Shown in pieces: positions 5,378 through 9,897 of a DNA stretch of 9,897 nt (within the stretch, counting starts at the first letter, position 1; each line of letters opens with the position of its first letter). The notes beneath the pieces are model-generated. The model ran no database searches. It was not told where the DNA came from and saw nothing but the letters and a program-made list of their open reading frames with translations. The stretch comes from CAYMUN01 sp964440265. Lineage in GTDB: Bacteria > Patescibacteriota > Saccharimonadia > Saccharimonadales > UBA4665. Position numbers and translations under genes: made by a program. The DNA is taken from assembly GCA_964440265.1 (NCBI GenBank), contig CAYTRU010000040.1, positions 1 through 9,897 on the forward strand, in the 5' to 3' direction.

Positions 5378-6448
5378 ATGGCTAAAGGATTGATTGCTAT
5401 TCATTTACCCGCCCGTACAGAGGGTACGCCAACGCACGCCTATGTAGATGAGGGTATGGGTAAGTACGGGCGACCCGAGTTAGTCCTGGCGCTAGCTGAG
5501 CGTGGCCATAAGGCAGTTTTTTTGCGTGGTCCGGACGTCTATGATTTGCAAGCCAAGACTGTCCACATTTTAACCCCTAAGATCACCATACTGAACGGTT
5601 TATATCAGGTGCAGGCTACGCCCACCACCATTGCTATTAAAGTCATTCGGGCGATACAGAACATTACGCACAGCATTGGTACCAATGTGCCGGAGCTAAA
5701 CCTGCCCTCAGTGCGCATGCTGGCCCGAGACAAGGTTAAGACGAATGAAGTGCTAGCGCCCCATAGCTTAGCTAAAGTTTTTGCTGGTTGGAAACAGGGA
5801 GACAGCCTACATGATGCCCTAGACTCTTTCCCCGGTGATCGGGTAGTCATGAAGCCGCGCAAAGGCCGTAAAAGTCGCCATATAACGGTTACCACGAAAC
5901 AGGGTTTGATCGGCAGAGAGGCAGAGGGTGCCTTTGGTAGCGGGGATTGGATCATAGAAGAGCGGTTGGATTTTGCACCTACCATAGATGTAAAAGGTGT
6001 TGATGATGAGAATCAACGCAAGATTGATCGAGCTAACACGCTAGGGTTACCCAAAGAGCTGCGAGCCTTTTGCTTTGGCCGGAATGAGGCTGGTCACGTG
6101 ATCACCAGTTATGTAATGCGTATCGGTAAGATTGATAGCGATACATTTCTGGTGGACGATGAATGGGTATATATCGACGAGACATCGGTGCCAAGCGAAG
6201 TTGTAGCTAGCACCGATCAGGTAATAAAAGCTTTTGAAGATGCCTGCCTAGCCAAGGAGGTACATTTAGCGATAGACTGGGTACGTGTTTTACGTCATGG
6301 TCAAGACCAGCCCGTATGGCTGCCAATGGAAGTCAACGGCTCAGAGCCACAACTAGTAAGAACTCGTCAAAATTCGGTAGTTGCCGGAGTGCAGACTAAC
6401 TTTTTAGCCGATCAGCTGCAGCGCATGGCACAAACGAGTAGAGCTTAG
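5378..6448 (+). CDS. Divergent ATP-grasp ligase related to RimK
   Basis: The 356-residue cytoplasmic protein has no signal peptide. ATP-grasp enzymes join a carboxylate to an amine through an acyl phosphate. Visible hallmarks are LARDKVKTNEVL (115-126, like RimK ARDK-L-R-S-M-x-L-L); VVMKPRKGRKSRHITV (156-171), with a candidate ATP-binding lysine K159 and a basic phosphate loop in place of the usual G-x-x-G-x-G-V; WIIEERLDF (191-199) as the hinge; LRAFCFG (228-234); and metal-binding residues in IDWVRV (299-304, D300) and PMEVNGSEP (316-324, E318 and N320). The N-terminal 110 residues are not clearly a standard RimK N-domain and have a proline- and hydroxyl-rich opening. The substrate is unknown. 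It is first in the operon, 12 bases before the Mur ligase, so the pair may work in sequence as the two halves of cyanophycin synthetase do. Confidence 0.75.
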   Translation: MAKGLIAIHLPARTEGTPTHAYVDEGMGKYGRPELVLALAERGHKAVFLRGPDVYDLQAKTVHILTPKITILNGLYQVQATPTTIAIKVIRAIQNITHSIGTNVPELNLPSVRMLARDKVKTNEVLAPHSLAKVFAGWKQGDSLHDALDSFPGDRVVMKPRKGRKSRHITVTTKQGLIGREAEGAFGSGDWIIEERLDFAPTIDVKGVDDENQRKIDRANTLGLPKELRAFCFGRNEAGHVITSYVMRIGKIDSDTFLVDDEWVYIDETSVPSEVVASTDQVIKAFEDACLAKEVHLAIDWVRVLRHGQDQPVWLPMEVNGSEPQLVRTRQNSVVAGVQTNFLADQLQRMAQTSRA

Positions 6449-6460
6449 TAGAGTGAGCCT

Positions 6461-7735
6461 ATGGATATACCGATCATCGCAATTACCGGCACCAAAGGCA
6501 AGACAACTACAACTTATATGGTGGCCGAAGTGCTACAGGCGCTGGGGCATAACGTACTGCGGGTAGATACCACGGGGCACTACCTAAACGGCGAGCAAAA
6601 GAGCACTTTATCAGAATCAAAACGGTTATGGGGGCTGGTGCCGACTATCGCTCCCGGCCGTTATCTATGGGAATTTCAGGCCCGACCAGAAATGCGACAA
6701 AATGGAGTAGCGGTGCTGGAAAGTTCGCTCGGCTGTAGCACGATATCTGGCATGGCATATAGAGTACATAAAGTCGGTGTCTTTTTAAATGTGTTTGAGG
6801 ATCATCTTGGTTCGTCTGAGCGGCTCAAGGTCCAGGCAGATATTGCTGAAGCTAAGGATTTTGTATTTTCACGGCTGGAACGGGATGGCTGGGCAGTCTT
6901 TAATGCTGATGACCCCTTGGTAGTTAGTAGATTGACAGTGGTACCCGATCACTTGCAGATTAATCTCCTGGCTTGCGGCTTAGATTTCAAGCACTTCGAC
7001 CTGGATGGTCATTTGCAGTCGGGCGGTGAAGCGCTGAGCGTTGTGGAGGGTGCCGTAGTGCTCTTGTCTAAATCTGGTAGTCAGGTACTAGTAGATCTCA
7101 AGCGTATACCATGGACTTTTGATGCAAAGTTTAAGCCGTCTGTCTGGAATATATTGCTGGCTGTTGCTAGCGTCTATGCTCTACACGAAGGCAAATGGTC
7201 ACCCAAAATAAGTCGGGCTTTTGAAGCTGTCCGGCTTGACCAGTATGGTGGCCGCTTAACTTTGTTGCAGGCTGCTAATGGTGCGGTCGTTTTGGCTGAT
7301 TACGCTCACGAAAAAATCTCGCTGACCGAAGTGGCTAAACTGGCTAGAGGTTTGACAAAACAAAACGGCCAAGTTATAGGGGTATTGCGCCTGGCCGTTG
7401 ATCGTACCGATGAACTGATACGTGAAACTGGTCAAGCCATAGCCGGTTTGTATGACACCTGCATAATATTTGACAAGATTGATGGTTATTTACGTCAGCC
7501 CAAGCAGCTGAGGTCAAAGCGTTTTACAGAGAGAGTTGGTTATGTCTCTCAGGTGTTTGCTGATGCTATCTCTGAAACGAACCCAAAGGTGGAGCGAATT
7601 TTACGCGAAGACAAGGCTATCCAGCGGGCGGCCGAACTGGCCGGACCGAATGATGTAGTAGTGTATATCGTGAACGACGACGTGAAGCGTTCGATTGATT
7701 TTGCCCGCGAAGCTTTTCAGGCGGTTTTCATATGA
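6461..7735 (+). CDS. Stand-alone Mur ligase, similar to the C-terminal domain of cyanophycin synthetase
   Basis: The 424 residues carry the three-part Mur pattern: P-loop GTKGKTTTT (10-18); VLESS (85-89, equivalent of the catalytic E-x-S-S region); FEDHLG (112-117, the Mg/ATP-binding D-H-L); a candidate carbamylated lysine K132 in EAKDF; NADDP (148-152); PSVWN (226-230); GGRL (263-266); and ADYAHE (279-284). These enzymes add an amino acid to a carboxylate with ATP. The DHLG-x-x-x-x-x-K and NADDP spacing looks most like the Mur half of CphA, not MurC-F: it has no UDP-binding N-domain and starts directly at the P-loop. In place of the usual DYAHNP it has DYAHEK, which may alter substrate choice. 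It sits between an ATP-grasp gene and rimB, overlapping the latter by 4 bases (ATGA). Folylpolyglutamate synthase and PgsB/CapB are alternatives I consider less likely. It is not expected to make peptidoglycan precursor. Confidence 0.85.
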   Translation: MDIPIIAITGTKGKTTTTYMVAEVLQALGHNVLRVDTTGHYLNGEQKSTLSESKRLWGLVPTIAPGRYLWEFQARPEMRQNGVAVLESSLGCSTISGMAYRVHKVGVFLNVFEDHLGSSERLKVQADIAEAKDFVFSRLERDGWAVFNADDPLVVSRLTVVPDHLQINLLACGLDFKHFDLDGHLQSGGEALSVVEGAVVLLSKSGSQVLVDLKRIPWTFDAKFKPSVWNILLAVASVYALHEGKWSPKISRAFEAVRLDQYGGRLTLLQAANGAVVLADYAHEKISLTEVAKLARGLTKQNGQVIGVLRLAVDRTDELIRETGQAIAGLYDTCIIFDKIDGYLRQPKQLRSKRFTERVGYVSQVFADAISETNPKVERILREDKAIQRAAELAGPNDVVVYIVNDDVKRSIDFAREAFQAVFI

Positions 7736-8232
7736 GTCATCACCAGCTGGATATTATTGGTCGCGCTGAGCGGGTTGATGTATTGAGTCTAGGCTTGAGG
7801 GCTGTTCCTGCCAAGGTCGACACTGGCGCCGACAATAGTGCAATCTGGGCTAGTCGGGTGGTCGAGCAAAGTGATGGTAGTGGGCTGCATTGTGTGTTTT
7901 TTGGGCCTGGCAGTCCGTACTATACCGGTGAAGTAGTGAGGATAGCGCAAGGTTACACCGTTACTCGAGTGGCAAATTCTTTTGGTAAAAAAGAGTTGCG
8001 CTACAAACTGAAACTGCGTATAAAAGTGAAGGGAAGGCTGATCCGAGCTACCTTTACTCTTTCTGACCGCTCGTTGAAGACCTATCCGATATTATTGGGT
8101 CGTAGATTACTGCAAAATAAATTTCTCGTCGATGTTTCTCAGGGAGATAGCTTACGAGAAATCGAAACATCCAAAGCCCAAAATCTGGCGCAAACATTGC
8201 AGCTATTGAACGAGAAAAGGGAGGGCTTATGA
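7732..8232 (+). CDS. RimB-like retropepsin / 'ATP-dependent zinc protease' (PF05618 family)
   Basis: The 166-residue protein is predicted cytoplasmic. It contains AKVDTGADNSAIWA (27-40) with the aspartyl-protease-like D-T-G-A at 30-33; RVANSFGKKELRYKLKLRIKV (79-99, family: V-x-x-S-x-G-x-x-E-x-R-Y); FTLSDRS (108-114); PILLGRRLL (119-127); and FLVDVS (131-136). This is the order of the PF05618 domain. In Pseudomonas, the protein of this type next to rimK (RimB) has been reported to remove glutamates that RimK adds. The name 'zinc protease' has weak support: no HExxH is present. The last 30 residues are a polar helix beyond the domain. The start overlaps the Mur-ligase stop and its own stop overlaps the rimK start, both as ATGA, so the three are tightly coupled. 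Function as trimming or editing enzyme is inferred. Confidence 0.85.
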   Translation: MSHHQLDIIGRAERVDVLSLGLRAVPAKVDTGADNSAIWASRVVEQSDGSGLHCVFFGPGSPYYTGEVVRIAQGYTVTRVANSFGKKELRYKLKLRIKVKGRLIRATFTLSDRSLKTYPILLGRRLLQNKFLVDVSQGDSLREIETSKAQNLAQTLQLLNEKREGL

Positions 8233-9131
8233 ATATCGTAATTTTATCGAAAGGTGCGGCTAATTACTCAACTAAGCGGCTGAAAGAAGAAGCGCTCAAG
8301 CGTGGGAATCACGTACGGGTCATTAGTTATGCAAAGTGTTATGTAACCCTGGAGAGCAGCAAACCAGTGGTGCATTATAAAGGTCAGGAACTGAGTGATG
8401 TGGACGTCATCATTCCACGGATTGCGCCTAGTCTGACGAAGTATGGTACCTCGATCGTGCGGCAGTTCGAGATGCAAAACGTGACGACCATCGCCAGCTC
8501 CATCGCCATCGTGCGCTCGCGGGACAAGTTACGTAGCATGCAGCTTCTAGCCAAAGCCGGCGTAGGCATCCCGAAAACCGTCTTCGCCCGTGAAGTGACC
8601 GACTTTGATGACGTCTTGGACCAAGTAGGCGGTGCACCGGTAATTATCAAAGTGGCGCGTGGTACACATGGCAATGGCGTGGTATTGGCCGAGACACGTA
8701 AAGCGGCAAAGGCGGTAATGCAGGCCTTTTATGTAGAAGGTGTGAGCTTTGTGGTGCAGGAGTTCATCGCCGAAAGTGCCGGTGTCGACATCCGAGCTTT
8801 TGTGGTCAATGGCAAGGTCGTATCGAGCATGCTGCGACAGAGCCTGGATGATGATTTCCGGTCTAATATTCATCAGGGCGGTGAGGGTATCCCCGTCAAA
8901 CTAACTCGTGAGGAACGCCTGACGGCTCAGAAAGCTGCCAAGGCGATGGGACTGACCGTCTGCGGTGTCGACATGATGCGCTCGGCCCGCGGCCCACTTG
9001 TTCTAGAGGTAAATTCCAGCCCTGGTTTCGCCATCGAAAAAGTTACCGGTGACAATGTCGCTGAGAAAATCATGGATTATGTGGAGTTGGTCGCCAAGGC
9101 TGGTCGTCGTCGTGATAAAGTAGGTGCTTAA
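8229..9131 (+). CDS. rimK: RimK, alpha-L-glutamate ligase
   Basis: RimK adds glutamate residues to the C-terminus of ribosomal protein S6 in E. coli and can make poly-alpha-glutamate in vitro. The 300 residues match E. coli RimK along the whole length: N-domain MNIVILSKGAANYSTKRLKEEA, CYVT...VHYKGQEL (37-55), IIPRIAPSLTKYG (61-73), RSRDKLRSMQLLAKAG (96-111), ATP lysine K141 in VIIKVARGTHGNGVVLAETRKAA, hinge QEFI (177-180), DIRAFVV (187-193), DDFRSNIHQGG (208-218), GVDMM (246-250) and metal site LEVNSSPG (259-266). All key ATP-grasp residues are kept. A strong Shine-Dalgarno (GGGAGGG, 8219-8225) precedes the ATG, better than those of the upstream operon genes, so it may be translated most. By eye, base composition is richer in G+C after about 8430 than in the rest of the operon. 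Confidence 0.95.
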   Translation: MNIVILSKGAANYSTKRLKEEALKRGNHVRVISYAKCYVTLESSKPVVHYKGQELSDVDVIIPRIAPSLTKYGTSIVRQFEMQNVTTIASSIAIVRSRDKLRSMQLLAKAGVGIPKTVFAREVTDFDDVLDQVGGAPVIIKVARGTHGNGVVLAETRKAAKAVMQAFYVEGVSFVVQEFIAESAGVDIRAFVVNGKVVSSMLRQSLDDDFRSNIHQGGEGIPVKLTREERLTAQKAAKAMGLTVCGVDMMRSARGPLVLEVNSSPGFAIEKVTGDNVAEKIMDYVELVAKAGRRRDKVGA

Positions 9132-9158
9132 GTTACGGCTTTCTAATCATTGCCCTCA

Positions 9159-9167
9159 TGCTAAAAT
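9159..9167 (+). promoter_or_regulatory. Leaderless-type promoter of the 9174 gene
   Basis: TGCTAAAAT is identical to the dnaJ extended -10, and again exactly 6 bases separate the hexamer from the ATG. No good -35 is seen and no Shine-Dalgarno is present. Confidence 0.65.
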
Positions 9168-9173
9168 GAGCGC

Positions 9174-9698
9174 ATGACTCCTGTCATCACCCTCGTTGCT
9201 CTCGTCTTTGTTCCTGTCGTGATTCTGCTGGTGCTGCGCATCAATGCAGCACTGGTTTTCCTCAGCTTGTGTCTGGGTGATGTGCTGGTACAGTTTGTCG
9301 CCGCCGATGCCAGCGACTTCATGACGCTCTTAGCATCCTCACCTGCCACGGCCCAAGTCCACCCGACCCATATGATACTGAAGCTGGCGCTACTGCTACT
9401 ACCAGCTGCCCTTACAGCTGTGTTCATGGTGCGGACAGTTCGAGGTCGCGGACGCCTGTTACTGAATGCTTTACCAGCGACCGGCGTCGGCTTACTCGGA
9501 GGTTTATTAGTTGTGCCCCTGCTGCCACCGGGCCTGAGTCATGATATCGTCCATACTACGTTATGGTCCGATGTGCAACGGACCCAGGATTTGATCGTCG
9601 GTGCCAGCGCTATTGTTTGTTTGCTGGTGCTCTGGCTACAACGCCCTAAGACCGGAGGTGGTGAGAGCAAACATAAAAGTGGTAAGCATAAGGAATAA
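9174..9698 (+). CDS. Five-helix membrane protein of unknown function
   Basis: The protein has 174 residues. Hydrophobic helices lie at about 3-21, 25-43, 66-86, 95-118 and 139-155. The basic segments RTVRGRGR (87-94, between helices 3 and 4) and RPKTGGGESKHKSGKHKE (157-174) should be cytoplasmic, which gives N-out/C-in topology. The loop ADASDFMTLL...PATAQVHPTHM would be outside. The C-terminal lysine/histidine-rich tail could bind nucleic acid or acidic polymer, but that is a guess. I do not recognise the family. It has its own extended -10 and lies 42 bases after rimK, so co-transcription with the operon is possible as well. The strand and coding status are supported by the promoter and the coherent topology. 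Confidence 0.75.
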   Translation: MTPVITLVALVFVPVVILLVLRINAALVFLSLCLGDVLVQFVAADASDFMTLLASSPATAQVHPTHMILKLALLLLPAALTAVFMVRTVRGRGRLLLNALPATGVGLLGGLLVVPLLPPGLSHDIVHTTLWSDVQRTQDLIVGASAIVCLLVLWLQRPKTGGGESKHKSGKHKE

Positions 9699-9725
9699 AG
9701 TCTCGCACACTGCATAACGCCGCAA

Positions 9726-9753
9726 TTGACTTTTCGCCTAAAATACGGATAAT
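9726..9753 (+). promoter_or_regulatory. Probable sigma70-type promoter upstream of tRNA-Lys
   Basis: TTGACT (9726-9731, same hexamer as at dnaK), 16-base spacer, GATAAT (9748-9753). It predicts a start near 9760 and a leader of about 94 bases before the tRNA. Another TAAAAT (9739-9744) overlaps it. There is no credible start codon with a frame downstream (ATG at 9752 is followed directly by TAA), so it probably drives an RNA. Confidence 0.55.
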
Positions 9754-9782
9754 GTAAGGAGTTAATAGCGGTTACCACGAGT

Positions 9783-9826
9783 CACGCTTCGCGTGCTTCG
9801 TTTCGCTAACGACACTTCGTTCAGCG
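9783..9826 (+). repeat. Two adjacent hairpins between promoter and tRNA-Lys
   Basis: Hairpin 1 is CACGC-TTC-GCGTG (9783-9795), and can extend outward with a two-base internal loop. Hairpin 2 pairs 9804-9812 with 9817-9826: 9 bp, a 4-base loop and one bulged C at 9822. Four TTCG motifs occur in 32 bases. Neither stem is followed by a U-tract, so these are not standard terminators. They could fold the tRNA leader, or be part of a small RNA. The rest of 9699-9853 shows nothing coding. Confidence 0.5.
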
Positions 9827-9853
9827 TCTACAAAACATCCATCGGGATTTTTT

Positions 9854-9897
9854 GGGCCCATAGCTCAGCCGGTTAGAGCACCTGCCTTTTAAGCAGG
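9854..9897 (+). tRNA. tRNA-Lys(UUU), 5' part, cut by window end
   Basis: The cloverleaf can be followed to the anticodon stem. Acceptor 5' strand GGGCCCA (9854-9860), TA, D-stem GCTC/GAGC (9863-9866, 9876-9879) around AGCCGGTTA, base A26, and anticodon stem CCTGC/GCAGG (9881-9885, 9893-9897). The 7-base loop CTTTTAA has anticodon TTT at 9888-9890, reading lysine codons. The variable loop, T-arm and acceptor 3' strand lie beyond the window. A six-T run directly precedes the first base. Confidence 0.95.

Noticed and set aside
9756..9761. AAGGAG resembling a Shine-Dalgarno before the tRNA
   Set aside because: No start codon with an open frame at suitable spacing; the nearest ATG (9752) is upstream and followed immediately by a stop.
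9783..9826. Repeated TTCG motifs considered as a CRISPR or REP array
   Set aside because: The spacing is irregular, repeats are only 4-5 bases long, and there are no unique spacers; simple adjacent hairpins explain them.
9837..9853. Short stem ATCC/GGAT followed by a T-run, terminator-like, just before tRNA-Lys
   Set aside because: Only 4 bp of stem, too weak for an intrinsic terminator; the T-run touches the first base of the tRNA.

Overview
The window looks like chromosomal DNA of a small-genome bacterium, most likely a Patescibacteria/CPR member of the Saccharibacteria (TM7) type. This rests on the style of the DnaK, DnaJ and HrcA proteins, very compact spacing, several promoters whose -10 box sits only 6-12 bases before a start codon (leaderless-type transcripts), and many short uncharacterised membrane proteins. 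TGA acts as a normal stop: hrcA, the Mur-ligase gene and the rimB-like gene all end in it, and the long genes have no internal TGA. The recoded-UGA lineages (Gracilibacteria/Absconditabacteria) are therefore excluded. The taxonomic call is an inference from remembered families, not from a search.

Region 1 (1-5202) is a heat-shock locus. It holds the 3' part of hrcA (repressor), grpE and dnaK. A perfect CIRCE operator with a sigma70-type promoter woven through it lies directly before dnaK. After dnaK come a strong 16-bp inverted repeat, a divergent CutA-like gene, and a convergent four-helix membrane protein on the minus strand. dnaJ follows, separated from dnaK by this unrelated pair. The dnaJ promoter carries a second, degenerate CIRCE with the exact 9-base spacer, so HrcA probably controls dnaK and dnaJ in parallel. 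HrcA would be the sensor-repressor, and DnaK, GrpE and DnaJ the refolding machine.

Region 2 (5215-5337) is a 40-residue single-pass membrane protein with its own leaderless-type promoter at the end of dnaJ.

Region 3 (5341-9131) is the most interesting part. It is a four-gene operon behind one promoter: a divergent ATP-grasp ligase, a stand-alone Mur ligase resembling the C-terminal half of cyanophycin synthetase, a RimB-like retropepsin (PF05618 'ATP-dependent zinc protease'), and a clear RimK alpha-L-glutamate ligase. The last three genes are joined by 4-base ATGA overlaps. Three amide-bond-forming enzymes and one candidate cleaving enzyme suggest a system that builds and trims amino-acid chains, either as a protein tail or as a free or envelope-bound peptide polymer. 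The substrate cannot be read from the sequence.

Region 4 (9159-9897) holds a five-helix membrane protein of unknown function with a leaderless-type promoter. It is followed by a sigma70-like promoter, two strong hairpins, and the 5' 44 bases of a tRNA-Lys(UUU) cut by the window edge.
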